A model generated the notes under the pieces. The model ran no database searches. It had not been told where the DNA came from and saw only the letters and a list, made by a program, of their open reading frames with translations. This document shows, piece after piece, positions 1-12,192 of a DNA stretch of 64,000 nt. Made by a program: the position numbers and the translations under genes. This DNA is from Mercurialis annua. Lineage: Eukaryota > Streptophyta > Magnoliopsida > Malpighiales > Euphorbiaceae. The stretch is taken from contig NC_065570.1 of assembly GCF_937616625.2 (NCBI RefSeq), forward strand, positions 21,724,046 through 21,788,045. Direction: 5' to 3'. Numbering within the stretch: the first letter of the stretch is position 1; the number at the start of each line of letters is the position of its first letter.

Positions 1-798
1 CTTATTAGCGATTTAAGCCAAACGTTTACAAACATTATGAAAAAAAGCCAAACGTTTCCCCATTACAGCAATTTAAGCCAAACAAGTAAAACGTTACGAA
101 AAAATCCAAATCTTTTACCTTTTTAGTGATTGAAGCAAAACGTTTACAAACATTACAAAACAAATCCAAATGTTTCCCCTTTTTTGTGATTGAAGCCAAA
201 CATTTACAAATGTTACGAAACAAATCAAAACGTTTCACATATTAAGCAATTTAAGCCAAACGTTTACAAACATTACGAAACAAATCCAAGCATTTTACTT
301 TTTTAGCAATTTAAGCCACACGTTTACAAACGTTACGAAACAAATCTAAAGGTTTCACCTTTTTAGCGAATTAAGCCAAACGTTTACAAACGGTACGAAA
401 CGAATCCAAACGTTTCACCTTTTTAGCGATTAAAGTAAAACGTCTACAAACACTACGAAACAAATCCAGACATTTCACCTTTTTAGCAATTTAAGCCACA
501 CGTTTACAAACTTTACGAAAAAAATTGAAAGGTTTCACCTTTTGAGCGAATTAAGCCAAACGTTTACAATCGTTTACGAAACAAATCCAAACGTTTCACC
601 TTTTTAGCGATTTAAGCCAACGTTACGAAACAGATCCAAATGCTTCACCTTTTTAACTATTTATTACAAATGTTTATAAATGTTACGAAACAAAACCAAA
701 CGTTTAAAACATTACGAAACAAATCCGGATGTTTCTCATTCTTAGCGATGTAAGCCAAACGTTACGAATGTTATGAAACAAAATCAAGCATTTCACCT
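1..798. repeat. 60-bp satellite array, block 1
   Basis: About 13 tandem monomers of 60 bp. Each carries a TTTCACCTTTTTAGCGATTT part followed by AAGCCAAACGTTTACAAACG and TTACGAAACAAATCCAAACG. Monomers differ mostly at CG dinucleotides and by small indels; some are shortened. The block matches 23817-24613 almost base for base, including the odd CCCCATTACAGC and AACAAGTAAAACG variants, so it is a duplicated segment of the same array. It ends abruptly at the TG of the following LTR. No gene is supported here. Confidence 0.97.
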
Positions 799-834
799 TG
801 TAATACCCTAAAATATTTAAGTATGTAACTAGAC

Positions 835-840
835 CACGTG
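835..840. promoter_or_regulatory. G-box (CACGTG) near LTR start, copy 1
   Basis: CACGTG lies about 37 bp inside the LTR within GACCACGTGTCAAG (the other two copies have GTCCAG). The same hexamer in the same place recurs at 7717, 14617 and, in the opposite-strand relative, 60835. CACGTG is the core bZIP/bHLH site in plants. A role in LTR transcription is inference. Confidence 0.35.
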
Positions 841-1827
841 TCAAGTGTTAAGTCGCCGGAGTGGCGATATCCGAAAGATTTCCGAGAAATTAAGATAAAT
901 ATTAAATTTTAACAGGATGGATACGAAAGGATTATTGCGAGAGATTTAACATTACATTTCAGTTACAAAGTTGGAATTGGAATTAGAAAAGAAAAATGTT
1001 AAGAAAGTCGCAAAATAAAGTACAGGGACTAAAATGGTAATTTAGCCATATAAATTCCGAAGTGAAAATTATTTCGCCAAGGTCCGCGAAATGTTTTATA
1101 GTAATAGTGGTAAAAGTTTCGGGTCAATCGGAGACCTTTTAAAATTTGGACGCGGATGCGTTTGGGCTAAATTGCTACTTTTGAAAAGTTCAAGGACCAA
1201 AGTGCAAATTAGCCAATTAAATATCGAGAATAGTAATTGAAATATCATTAACGAAAAATAATAATATTGGGGTTCGTATTATTTATCGGATATAAATAAT
1301 ACGTATAAGTTATGATTAAAGAGTTAATCGATTTAGTTATGGACTAAATTGAACGAAAGAAAAGTTTAAAGGATTAGCTGTGACAAATAAACAAAACAAG
1401 GATAAAAATAGCAAGTTAACTATGATATAAGAAGTTATCATATGAATCAGATGGAATCATCGAGAAAGAAGGAGAAAAGGGTATCATATAAGGAAAAACG
1501 ACGATCATCGTCGTTTTGCCGCCGTTTCGCCGTTCGGCGTCCGTTTCAGACGATTTTCGCGGCAAACTCTTTGGAATTGGAAGCTCTATCAATATTAAGC
1601 TTCATTGCAAGGTAAGATTTTAGTTTTGGGTGTTAAAAATCGGATTCCATGGGCTGTTTTGAGAGAAATTGTTAAGTTTGAATCGTAACGCCTAAAGCAT
1701 GTCGGTTTTCATCGTTTTTGTATGGATTGTTGGTGGGTTTTGTGTTAAGAAGATTTGGGTATGTGATAGGATAAGTTTTGGATGATTTGGAGTCTCGGAA
1801 ATGGTCTAGAGACGTTTAAGACGTCGT

Positions 1828-2001
1828 GGGCACGACGTGCACCACAAGAGTGCACGACGTGCACCACCAGAGGTGCACGACGTGCACCACGAGGGTGCAC
1901 GACGTGCACCAGTAGGGGTGCACGACGTGCACAAGGAGGGGCACGACGTGCCCTTCATGAAAATTGAAGGGCACGACGTGCCAAGCTAGCACGACGTGCC
2001 C
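1828..2001. repeat. Palindromic minisatellite in LTR 1
   Basis: Eight tandem units share the core GCACGACGTGC, most as GGTGCACG-A-CGTGCACC with perfect 8-bp arms. They are separated by short ACGAG/ACAAG/AAGG spacers. The last three units are a GGGCACGACGTGCCC variant. CG dinucleotides are intact in every unit, although the surrounding LTR is AT-rich. Confidence 0.9.
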
Positions 2002-2607
2002 TACTTCGATCGTGACCTCCGGGGAACCTCCGGGAGCGAAAAATAGCTTCCGAAAGCATGAAATGGACATGGAACTTAATGTTTTGAGCTAGGATTTTTG
2101 AATAAACATATTAAGCAAGGATTAATTGATTAGTTGAACACCACTAATGGTATTAACCAAGCGTAAGAATGAGATTTGGTAATAGATATCAAGAAAGTTA
2201 CGCTTAGAACGCGACGACTTATGTTTTGCGCTTTTGGTCGTGTTTGGTGGTTAGAATAGATTATTTAAGTATACGTTTTAACGATAGAATCCTATGATAG
2301 ATGTGACGGGCTATCGAGCTATGAGTATGACGAACCAAGGAGCTTGGCAGAGATTGACGGGCCAGTCTCTTGGAGCTTACGTTCGGATATAAGGAATAGC
2401 GGTCACTGTGAGTGGCAAATTACTTTCACGTATTATTATTATTATAAAAGTTATTTTCATATATTATGAATGTTGTTATCAATACATCGCATTTATATGA
2501 TTTGTTTGTATGGGACTTTGTTATGTTTGATTGCTTTGATACATCAACCTTGTGGTGATGTTTATGGTCTGCATGATATATTAGATTGGTTTGTGTGAGT
2601 TGAATCA

Positions 2608-2800
2608 GATACATCGGTTGGCTTTGCTATCGATGTCAGACATATCAAATACATCGGTTGGCTTCGCTATCGATGTCAGACGTATTAGATACATCGGTTG
2701 GCTTCGCTATCGATGTCAGGCATATAGGATACATCGGTTGGCTTCACTATCGATGTCAGGCATGCAGGATACATCGGTTGGCTTCGCTATCGATGTCAGG
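2608..2800. repeat. 40-bp hairpin minisatellite in LTR 1
   Basis: Five units at exact 40-bp spacing (ATACATCGG at 2609, 2649, 2689, 2729 and 2769). Each unit has ACATCG and CGATGT arms around a GTTGGCTTCGCTAT loop, so each could form a small hairpin. A diverged unit (ACATCA...TGATGT) lies just upstream near 2541-2562. The spacers between units vary (CATATC, CGTATT, CATATAG, CATGCAG). Confidence 0.9.
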
Positions 2801-3289
2801 AGGATGAGGTTAAGTACGATAGTTATGAAATTAAAAGCCATAAATTATATTCTGAGTATGCGATGTTGTAAATTTAATAATACCGTTAATAATTTGCATA
2901 CTCACTCAGTATTTTCCCAAATACAGACCCCTCACTCTGATGTTTGCAGGTAGTAGAAGTCGGATCAGACAAACCATATTCATTGTGCCAGAAGTCGTTG
3001 GACTTGCACAAGTATGAGGTCCTAGAGCTACAGTAGTCAATAGGAGTCAGTAGCAGATTTGTGAATTGACTTCAAATGATTCATTTTAATGTAAACTCTG
3101 ATATGATATTTTAATATTTATAAGTGCATTATCTAAAAAAAGAGTTTTCTGAAAATGTTTTATATACAGTATTATATACTTTTAAATGCGAAAAATTATT
3201 AGTGGTATTAGGCTTGCTACGGGTTTTGGAGCTACCACTCCCATTCCCTAGCGCCGGTCTCGGCTCAATAATTTGAGTCGTGACAATTG

Positions 3290-3301
3290 TGGTATCAGAG
3301 C
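3290..3301 (+). other. Primer-binding site, copy 1
   Basis: TGGTATCAGAGC, four bases after the LTR's terminal CA, matches the 3' end of plant initiator methionine tRNA. This is the usual minus-strand primer site of plant LTR retrotransposons. Confidence 0.93.
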
Positions 3302-5091
3302 AGTTGGTCCAGTTACCTCTGCTAAGATGTGTTTGTCGGTTAAGTAACCTAGGAACTACTGCAGCTATAGAGTTGACGTTTGTCTAATCCAAGTCGTTAG
3401 TATGATGTGCTTTGTGATAAGCACGATAAAATGATTTGTGAAATGCTTGTTTGCTTCTTGTGACACGTATATACGAGGTATATACGTATATGTTGTTTCG
3501 ATGAGACAGGCATACATGATATGCCTTTTGAAATGAAGTTTTTAGGAGAGGTATTACCTCCTATAAATAGAATATAATTGATATGATTATGATTTGATGT
3601 CATATATATGTGTGTTTAGCATCAGATAAAGTGAGAGATGCTATTAAATTCGATCGATCAAAATTTTAGGAGGAGTGTGAAGAAGGAATGCAAAGTTACA
3701 GAAGTGGGAGAAACTTGCCGGAGACAGAGTTCAAAGGTCTAGCGAACTTACGAAACTCGAAGTTTATAACTTTTAATACTTATTTGTTTAACGATTCTGA
3801 AAGCATAATTGTGCATAGACCCCCGATACAGAAATACATGATTGCCACGATATTGATAGCAATGCATCACTACATACATCAATACATGCATTAATAGGAC
3901 ATGCATCATATGCATTATGATCAGACGAAGAGGTGAGATGTGGCAACTCTTTGGGGATGAGAGACGTCATCACCCTAGTTCACAATTTTGCGAAGATTCA
4001 AATGAAAAATTCAAATAAGTCGTTTTATTTGAAAGAGTTTTCAAGAAGTTTTGTTTTTATGTAAGTATACCTAGACCAGAACTCTGTGACGGAAGTGAAG
4101 TGCTCGCGAGCAAGCTGCAATCAAGACCACGAGAAGGTCGAATACGTATAATTGCGAGAATATAGAAGTTATGCTTCTAGGATATGAACTTAGCCTTGAT
4201 TAAACGGACTAATATACGATTAGAATAGTAAATATGTTCGGATAGTAAAGCATATCCGATTAACAACGTATAGAATATGTATGTTATGTTTTAATACTCT
4301 TGATGTTTAATTAAGTCCATGTGAGCGGAATGCTCGCAAGACTTAAGCTATAATATGAAATCAAGGAAATCTAGGGAACACTGATTTTCTTAAATCTGGT
4401 CAACATAGATGCTTATAGTTACGATAGTAATATGCGTGTAACATATACAACGTGAGTATATGTTTTGATAATTTGCTAAGTCTACGATGAGTTAGAACAC
4501 TAAGAAGACTTGCAATAAGAAACGTAATCCTGAAAAGCCTAAAGGAAGGAGACATTCTTAAAGTCCAGCGTACGTGGACAGCGATTAGTCGTGATGATTA
4601 ATAGGTATTGTATTTTATGGAATTTATCAGTATTCCTTTATATAATCGCTATACTATGAACAAAGAACTGCGCGAACGCGTGCTGTTGCAAAGCAAGTAT
4701 ATGAGGCGCGAGAAGAAGATCGAGGTAACAAAAGTGAATGCAACCTAGTCCAACTGGCCAGTAGAGGCCAGAAACGAGATGAAGGTTAATGGGAACCTAG
4801 CAAGATAAAGTGGGAATATACAGGCATCGGGAGTGCCGCAGTAATCCAACGTCGGTATGAATCAGTTAGCTATAAAAGCAACTGATATAAGGAATTGTGT
4901 ACCAATAATAGGACGATGGATATAAAGACAGTATTGACGTGAAGAAAGGAACACATATAGAGATTGATAGTGGTACACATAAGTTTAGATTAAAAGAGTT
5001 TGACAGATCAAGCGGTATGCTAGATCCTCTAGGAGAAGTAAAGTGAGATGCTCGTACACACCGAGCGAATGAAGAATAAACAGTAATGACG

Positions 5092-5292
5092 ATTAAGATG
5101 TCGATGAAAGGTTCAACCTATGATCAGTTTCGACAAGCAATTGGAGCAGTGATAGAGCAAATAATATGAACTAAGTTTGTGACCCGACTTGGGGAATTCT
5201 TTCTACCATTAGCTCCGATTAAGGATAATCGGAAAGATCAAAGTAATGAGATCAGGAGATATGACGTAAATGAATGATTGAAGTATACAATA
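5092..5292 (+). pseudogene. Decayed gag fragment, copy 1
   Basis: Reading through stop codons in one frame gives peptides KMSMKGSTYDQFRQAIGAV and, after TGA at 5167-5169, TKFVTRLGEFFLPLAPIKD followed by RRYDVNE and another TGA near 5275. The Tekay-type Gag of the second element in this window has EMSLKGAANDWFRREIRAV, then a tryptophan, then FVTEFKEFYLPF at the same spacing. The match is clear despite the stops, and the first TGA sits where the tryptophan would be. This is a capsid-region remnant and shows that the non-autonomous element descends from a Gag-coding Ty3/gypsy element. Confidence 0.75.
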
Positions 5293-5534
5293 AGAAAGAG
5301 CGATCTCGATAAGCAACAAGAACCGTAATCGGTGGATTAAGGGTTGAAATTTCCACCTCTAGGTTTTGATTATGAAACAGAATAGTAGGTTGTGAAAGGT
5401 ACAAATGTAATGGATGCTTGTGGAGTGCTAAACCTTAAACTTCAAATTAGATCAAGTAAAGAGTAAAGTGTATAATGTGATTGATATAGAAGAGTGATTA
5501 GAATCCTTAGAGGATTAAGATGTGTTAGACATGA

Positions 5535-5843
5535 TCAAACTTATTTGATCAATTCCCAGAAAAAGACCCTCATGAAGGGGACTTCGGGAAAGAAGAATTA
5601 TCAGACGAGTCCGATGTCGAGTATTACCGGAATGAGCATTTATCGTTCCGTGTACAGAAATATCGTAATGTGAGAAAGGATATAGAGATAGCCAACGGTC
5701 AATCACAGGTGGCTTTGAATCAGGTTAGGAGGCAAATGCGCTCCTCTTCACAAGGAATGCTACCAATGGGATTGTATTACACTGACTTTCTGCGTATGGT
5801 CGAGGGAATGTCAAAGGTACAGGACGTGTATGATAAAGTATAA
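5535..5843 (+). other. 102-codon open frame without early ATG, copy 1
   Basis: The frame is open from a TGA at 5532-5534 to the TAA at 5841-5843. It would encode an acidic start (PEKDPHEGDFGKEELSDES), then a YRNEHLSFRVQKYR stretch and a C-terminal part with MLPMGLYYTDFLRMVEG. The first in-frame ATG lies two thirds of the way in. I do not recognise the sequence. The equivalent frame in the second internal copy (12435-12743) is also open despite base changes. It may be the tail of a former gag-like frame; function is doubtful. Confidence 0.35.
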
Positions 5844-7667
5844 GGATACAAAAGTAGATTATGGATAATAAGAAATCAGTTAAGGTAATTAGAGTTAAGA
5901 CAAGTATGGATAACCTGCGTATAACGCAAGGAACTCGATAAGAATAATCGAGGAAAAGGAAAGAGAAAAGTCATGTGGAGAATTGACAAGGAGCTTAAAG
6001 GAATGGAACTCTATGTAGTCGCGTATAAATAGAAACAAAGAAGGATAAAGAGGACAAAGACATATGATCGAAATCACTGACAGTTAAGATGTTAGTAAAG
6101 GTACAACAGTACAGTATGTGAGTAATCGAGAGCGCACTACGTCGATAATTCAGGTAAAGGAAACTGCAACCTATTATTTAATTGGTAATCGACGTTAAAG
6201 CGCTAAAACAAGAAATATCAGAAATACGAGAAACGATAGAGATGATACCAGTATAAGATCGGCTTTACAGACGGCCATGACGACAGTACAAATACGATAA
6301 GACGATGCGTATACGATTAAGAATGCACTACATCGGGAAATTCAATAGAAGAAAGCCACAATTCTCTATTAAAGATCGATGTTGTGGATATTAAAAGCAA
6401 GTAGTACACGATGTACAAGATGCGCTGAGGAGGAAAGAAAAGAATGCAATAGAAGACGATCAAGAAACACGATAAGAGCGTGAATAAGGAACGCAAGAAG
6501 AATACCATAGGATTATAGCATTTAGACTATTCATCCTATTGGTTGGTTAAGGACAAGAAATCAAAGGAAAATTACGAAGAAGATATAGCTAAGAAAGAGT
6601 TGGATTATGGCAATAAATACTAAAAGCATCTTTATATGTCAAGAAGACGACAGAGAAAAGGAAAGCGTAAATGAAACGAGAAAGGATGATGAATAGAAAG
6701 ATTAAGCATGAAGCAAGTAACGACGTCATCAAAGGACATTCTGATGTAAGTATATAGATGAAAGAGGATTAAGATCCTCATTTAAGGATTATAAGCAAAG
6801 AAAGCTTACCAGAGCATTGGTCACACGCTGTCTTATTAAGATAAGAATTCAACGACCAATATGACGATCCTATCTGGTTGCAAACCAGATTGATGAAACA
6901 GATCGACGTGAAGTAAATAAGAATAAGGAATTTCAAGAATAGCGCGTTGCGCTAAAGAAAAGGAAGTAAGCCAATAAACATACGAGATATATATTGACGC
7001 AAGAAGTAAGGCAAGTAAGCCCTACAAGGAAAATAAACAAAGACCTTATAAGGATACGTCATGAGGATTCACCTCATGGATAATCATGATAAGCGGCGAT
7101 AATAAAGGCAATTTTGTACAAAAAGTGAAGTAACGAGACCAAAGAGGATAACGGATAATAGGATGAAGATCCCAGTACGGTGATAGATAAAGATTAGACC
7201 ACGATGACAGCCATACGAAAGAGACTACATAAGAAGTGAAGCATAAGTTATTCGGGTGTCCGCGTCACTAAGCAAGGAATGATGATTGGATTAGACGCAT
7301 TCAGCAAAAGCAAAGAATCAAGAACAGAGAATGGTAAGTACATATGAATACTGCCAGTTTCGTCATTTTTAGTGATGAGACGTCATTAGGACGAACTACC
7401 ATTGAACATCAGTAAGGAACTGATAGTTCAATTATGAATACAAAGTTCATAGTAGTAGATATCAGACAAAGAACAGATGAAAAGGTCATGTATCCAAGAT
7501 ACAAGAGAAGAAGGTCGTCAATGACGATTGACATTAATGTACAAGAAGTACAGAACTGGAATAATAACTCCACGCGCCAACAAGTATCGTAAGGTATACG
7601 GTATAATTATGTATGTGGATTAGAATAAGTAAGAAGAGTGTATGAAAATTCGAGGACGAATTTTTAT

Positions 7668-7680
7668 AAGGGGGGAAGAA
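7668..7680 (+). other. Polypurine tract, copy 1
   Basis: AAGGGGGGAAGAA directly abuts the TG of the next LTR and is preceded by the CGAGGACGAATTTTTAT context. It is the expected plus-strand primer of the element. Confidence 0.9.
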
Positions 7681-7716
7681 TGTAATACCCCAAAATATTT
7701 AAGTATGTAACTTGAC

Positions 7717-7722
7717 CACGTG
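7717..7722. promoter_or_regulatory. G-box (CACGTG) near LTR start, copy 2
   Basis: Same hexamer and same position inside the LTR as copy 1, in TTGACCACGTGTCCAG. The regulatory role is inferred. Confidence 0.35.
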
Positions 7723-8716
7723 TCCAGTGTTAAGTCGCCGGAGTGGCGATATCGGAAAGATTTCCGAGAAATTAAGATAAATATTAAATTTTAACAGGAT
7801 GGATACGAAAGGATTATTGCGAGAGATTTAACATTACATTTCAGTTATAAAGTTGGAATTGGAATTAGAATTAGAAAAGAAAAATGTTAAGAAAGTCGCA
7901 AAATAAAGTACAGGGACTAAAATGGTAATTTAGCCATATAAATTCCGAAGTGAAAATTATTTCGCCAAGGTCCGCGAAATGTTTTATAGTAATAGTGGTA
8001 AAAGTTTCGGGTCAATCGGAGACCTTTTAAAATTTGGACGCGGATGCGTTTGGGCTAAATTGCTACTTTTAAAAAGTTCAAGGACCAAAGTGCAAATTAG
8101 ACAATTAAATATCGAGAATAGTAATTGAAATATCATTAACGGAAAATAATAATATTGGGATTCGTATTATTTATCGGATATAAATAATACGTATAAGTTA
8201 TGATTAAAGAGTTAATCGATTTAGTTATGGACTAAATTGAACGAAAGAAAAGTTTAAAGGATTAGCTGTGACAAATAAACAAAACAAGGATAAAAATAGC
8301 AACTTAACTATGATATAAGAAGTTATCATATGAATCAGATGGAATCATCGAGAAAGAAGGAGAAAAGGGTATCAGATAAGGAAAAACGACGATCATCGTC
8401 GTTTTGCCGCCGTTTCACCGTTCGGCGTCCGTTTCAAACGATTTTCGCGGCAAACTCTTCGGAATTGGAAGCTCTATACATATTAAGCTTCATTTCAAGG
8501 TAAGATTTTAGTTTTGGGTGTTAAAAATCGGATTCCATGGGCTCTTTTGAGAGAAATTGTTAAGTTTGAATCGTAACGCCTAAAAGCATGTCGGTTTTCA
8601 TCGTTTTTGTATGGATTGTTGGTGGGTTTTGTGTTAAGATGATTTGGGTATGTGATAGGATGAGTTTTGGATGATTTGGAGCCTCGGAAATGGTCTAGAG
8701 ATGTTAAAGACGTCGT

Positions 8717-8889
8717 GGGCACGACGTGCACCACGAGAGTGCACGACGTGCACCACGAGAGTGCACGACGTGCACCACGAGAGGTGCACGACGTGCACCA
8801 CAAGGGTGCACGACGTGCACAAGGAGGGGCACGACGTGCCCTTCATGAAAATTGAAGGGCACGACGTGCCAAGCTAGCACGACGTGCCC
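8717..8889. repeat. Palindromic minisatellite in LTR 2
   Basis: Eight GCACGACGTGC-core units, but with a different order of spacer variants from LTR 1: two consecutive ACGAGAG spacers, then ACAAGG. Unit shuffling between LTRs points to turnover inside the array. Confidence 0.9.
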
Positions 8890-9507
8890 TACTTCGATCG
8901 TGACCTCCAGGGAACCTCCGGGAGCGAAAAATAGCTTCCGAAAGCATGAAATGGACATGGAACTTAATGTTTTGAGCTAGGATTTTTGAATAAACATATT
9001 AAGCAAGGATTAATTGATTAGTTGAACACCACTAATGGTATTAACCAAGCGTAAGAATGAGATTTGGTAATAGATATCAAGAAAGATACGCTTAGAACGC
9101 GACGGCTTATGTTTTGCGCTTTTGGTCGTGTTTGGTGGTTAGAATAATTGTTAGCATAGATTATTTAAGTATACGTTTTAACGATAGAATCCTATGATAG
9201 ATGTGACGGGCTATCGAGCTATGAGTATGACGAACCAAGGAGCTCGGCAGAGATTGACGGGCCAGTCTCTTGGAGCTTACGTTCGGATATAAGGAATAGC
9301 GGTCACTGTGAGTGGCAAATTACTTTCGCGTATTATTATTATTATAAAAGTTATTTTCATATATTATGAATGTTGTTATCAATACATCGCATTTATATGA
9401 TTTGTTTGTATGGGACTTTGTTATGTTTGATTGCTTTGATACATCAACCTTGTGGTGATGTTTATGGTCTGCATGATATATTAGATTGGTTTGTGTGAGT
9501 TGAATCA

Positions 9508-9700
9508 GATACATCGGTTGGCTTTGCTATCGATGTCAGACATATCAAATACATCGCTTGGCTTCGCTATCGATGTCAGACGTATTAGATACATCGGTTG
9601 GCTTCGCTATCGATGTCAGGCATATAGGATACATCGGTTGGCTTCGCTATCGATGTCAGGCATGCAGGATACATCGGTTGGCTTCGCTATCGATGTCAGG
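9508..9700. repeat. 40-bp hairpin minisatellite in LTR 2
   Basis: Five ACATCG...CGATGT units at 40-bp spacing, as in LTR 1. The second unit has ACATCGCTTGG instead of ACATCGGTTGG, and the fourth has the TTCGC loop form. Confidence 0.9.
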
Positions 9701-10189
9701 AGGATGAGGTTAAGTACGATAGTTATGAAATGAAAAGCCATAAATTATATTCTGAGTATGCGATGTTGTAAATTTAATAATACCGTTAATAATTTGCATA
9801 CTCACTCAGTATTTTCCCAAATACTGACCCCTCACTCTGATGTTTGCAGGTAGTAGAAGTCGGATCAGACAAACCATATTCATTGTGCTAGAAGTCGTTA
9901 GAATTGCACAAGTATGAGGTCCTAGAGCTGCAGTAGTCAATAGGAGTCAGTAGCAGATTTGTGAATTGACTTCAAATGATTCATTTTAATGTAAACTCTG
10001 ATATGATATTTTAATATTTATAAGTGCATTATCTAAAAAAAGAGTTTTCTGAAAATGTTTTATATACAGTATTATATACTTTTAAATGCGAAAAATTATT
10101 AGTGGTATTAGGCTTGCTACGGGTTTTGGAGCTACCACTCCCATTCCCTAGCGCCGGTCTCGGCTCAATAATTTGAGTCGTGACAATTG

Positions 10190-10201
10190 TGGTATCAGAG
10201 C
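10190..10201 (+). other. Primer-binding site, copy 2
   Basis: TGGTATCAGAGC four bases after the end of LTR 2, complementary to initiator methionine tRNA. Confidence 0.93.
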
Positions 10202-11991
10202 AGTTGGTCCAGTTACCTCTGCTAAGATGTGTTTGTCGGTTAAGTAACCTAGGAACTACTGCAGCTATAGAGTTGAGGTTTGTCTAATCCAAGTCGTTAG
10301 TATGATGTGCTTTGTGATAAGCACGATAAAATGATTTGTGAAATGCTTGTTTGCTTCTTGTGACACGTATATACGAGGTATATACGTATATGTTGTTTCG
10401 ATGAGACAGGCATACATGATATGCCTTTTGAAATGAAGTTTTTAGGAGAGGTATTACCTCCTATAAATAGAATATAATTGATATGATTATGATTTGATGT
10501 CATATATATGTGTGTTTAGCATCAGATAAAGTGAGAGATGCTATTAAATTCGATCGATCGAAATTTTAGGAGGAGTGTGAAGAAGGAATGCGAAGTTACA
10601 GAAGTGGGAGAAACTTGCCGGAGACAGAGTTTAAAGGTCTAGAGAACTTACGAAACTCGAAGTTTATAACTTTTAAAACTTATTTGTTTAACGATTCTGA
10701 AAGCATAATTGTGCCTAGACCCCCGATACAGAAATACATGATTGCCACGATATTGATAGCAATGCATCACTACATACATCAATACATGCATTAATAGGAC
10801 ATGCATCATATGCATTATGTTCAGACGAAGAGGTGAGATGTGGCAACTCTTTGGGGATAAGAGACGTCATCACCCTAGTGCACAATTTTGTGAAGATTTA
10901 AATGAAAAATTCAAATAAGTCGTTTTATTTGAAAGAGTTTTCAAGAAGTTTTGTTTCTATGTAAGTATACCTAGACCAGAACTCTGTGACGGAAGTGAAG
11001 TGCTCGCGAGCAAGCTGCAATCAAGACCACGAGAAGGTCGAATACGTATAATTGCGAGAATATAGAAGTTATGCTTCTAGGATATGAACTTAGCCTTGAT
11101 TAAACGGACTAATATACGATTAGAATAGTAAATATGTTCGGATAGTAAAGCATATCCGATTAAAAACGTATAGAATATGTATGTTATGTTTTAATACTCT
11201 TGATGTTTAATTAAGTCCATGTGAGCGGAATGCTCGCAAGACTTAAGCTATAATATGAAATCAAGGAAATCTAGGGAACACTGATTTTCTTAAATCTGGT
11301 CAACATAGATGCTTATAGTTACGATAGTAATATGCGTGTAACATATACAACGTGAGTATATGTTTTGATAATTTGCTAAGTCTACGATGAGTTAGAACAC
11401 TAAGAAGACTTGCAATAAGAAACGTAATCCTGAAAAGCCTAAAGGAAGGAGACATTCTTAAAGTCCAGCGTACGTGGACAGCGATTAGTCGTGATGATTA
11501 ATAGGTATTGTATTTTATGGAATTTATCAGTATTCCTTTATATAATCGCTATACTATGAACAAAGAACTGCGCGAACGCGTGCTGTTGCAAAGCAAGTAT
11601 ATGAGGCGCGAGAAGAAGATCGAGGTAACAAAAGTGAATGCAACCTAGTCCAACTGGCCAGTAGAGGCCAGAAACGAGATGAAGGTTAATGGGAACCTAG
11701 CAAGATAAAGTGGGAATATACAGGCATCGGGAGTGCCGCAGTAATCCAACGTCGGTATGAATCAGTTAGCTATAAAAGCAACTGATATAAGGAATTGTGT
11801 ACCAATAATAGGACGATGCATATAAAGACAGTATTGACGTGAAGAAAGGAACACATATAGAGATTGATAGTGGTACACATAAGTTTAGATTAAAAGAGTT
11901 TGACAGATCAAGCGGTATGCTAGATCCTCTAGGAGAAGTAAAGTGAGATGCTCGTACACACCGAGCGAATGAAGAATAAACAGTAATGACG

Positions 11992-12192
11992 ATTAAGATG
12001 TCGATGAAAGGTTCAACCTATGATCAGTTTCGACAAGCAATTGGAGCAGTGATAGACCAAATAATATGAACTAAGTTTGTGACCCGACTTGGGGAATTCT
12101 TTCTACCATTAGCTCCGATTAAGGATAATCGGAAAGATCAAAGTAATGAGATCAGGAGATATGACGTAAATGAATGATTGAAGTATACAATA
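11992..12192 (+). pseudogene. Decayed gag fragment, copy 2
   Basis: Second copy of the capsid-region remnant at 5092-5292. It has the same MSMKGSTYDQFRQ and FVTRLGEFFLPL peptides and the same interrupting TGA codons. A GAGCAA to GACCAA change lies just before the first stop. It was therefore already broken before the element was duplicated. Confidence 0.72.

Larger units (their letters stand above)
799..3285 (+). repeat. LTR 1 of LARD-like element
   Basis: 2487 bp, TG...CA. It starts TGTAATACCCTAAAATATTT and ends ATTTGAGTCGTGACA. It holds a G-box (CACGTG, 835-840), a palindromic minisatellite (1828-2001) and a 40-bp hairpin minisatellite (2608-2800). The last 75 bp share a motif (GCTACGGGTT...CCCTAGCGCCGG...GTCGTGACA) with the LTR ends at 25034 and, in reverse, 28093. 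Short open frames across the minisatellites (1782-2070) come from repeat periodicity and are not genes. Confidence 0.93.
3286..7680 (+). mobile_element. Internal region 1 of LARD-like element
   Basis: 4395 bp, purine-rich on this strand. No protease, reverse transcriptase, RNase H or integrase motif can be read in any frame. Small ORFs (for example 3688-3894, and reverse frames at 5515, 5895 and 6317) look like chance frames. The two recognisable parts are a decayed gag segment near 5092-5292 and an open frame without an early ATG at 5535-5843. The 3' end (TCGAGGACGAATTTTTATAA plus polypurine tract) matches that of the element at 60877 in reverse. The second copy at 10186-14580 has the same length and differs at scattered bases. 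Confidence 0.85.
7681..10185 (+). repeat. LTR 2 of LARD-like element
   Basis: 2505 bp, TGTAATACCCC...GTCGTGACA, shared by the two internal regions on either side. It contains a G-box at 7717-7722, the palindromic minisatellite (8717-8889) and the 40-bp minisatellite (9508-9700). It differs from LTR 1 by point changes and small indels, such as an extra AATTAG near 7868 and an extra ATTGTTAGCATAG-type stretch near 9146. Confidence 0.93.

Noticed and set aside
2591..2953. 120-aa ORF across the 40-bp minisatellite
   Set aside because: The 40-bp unit shifts frame each repeat and the ORF is open by chance; it is not conserved in length in LTR 2 and LTR 3.
3688..3894. 68-aa ORF MQSYRSGRNLPETEF as a gag start
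   Set aside because: It is present in both internal copies but shows no family motif and lies upstream of the genuine gag remnant without linking to it.
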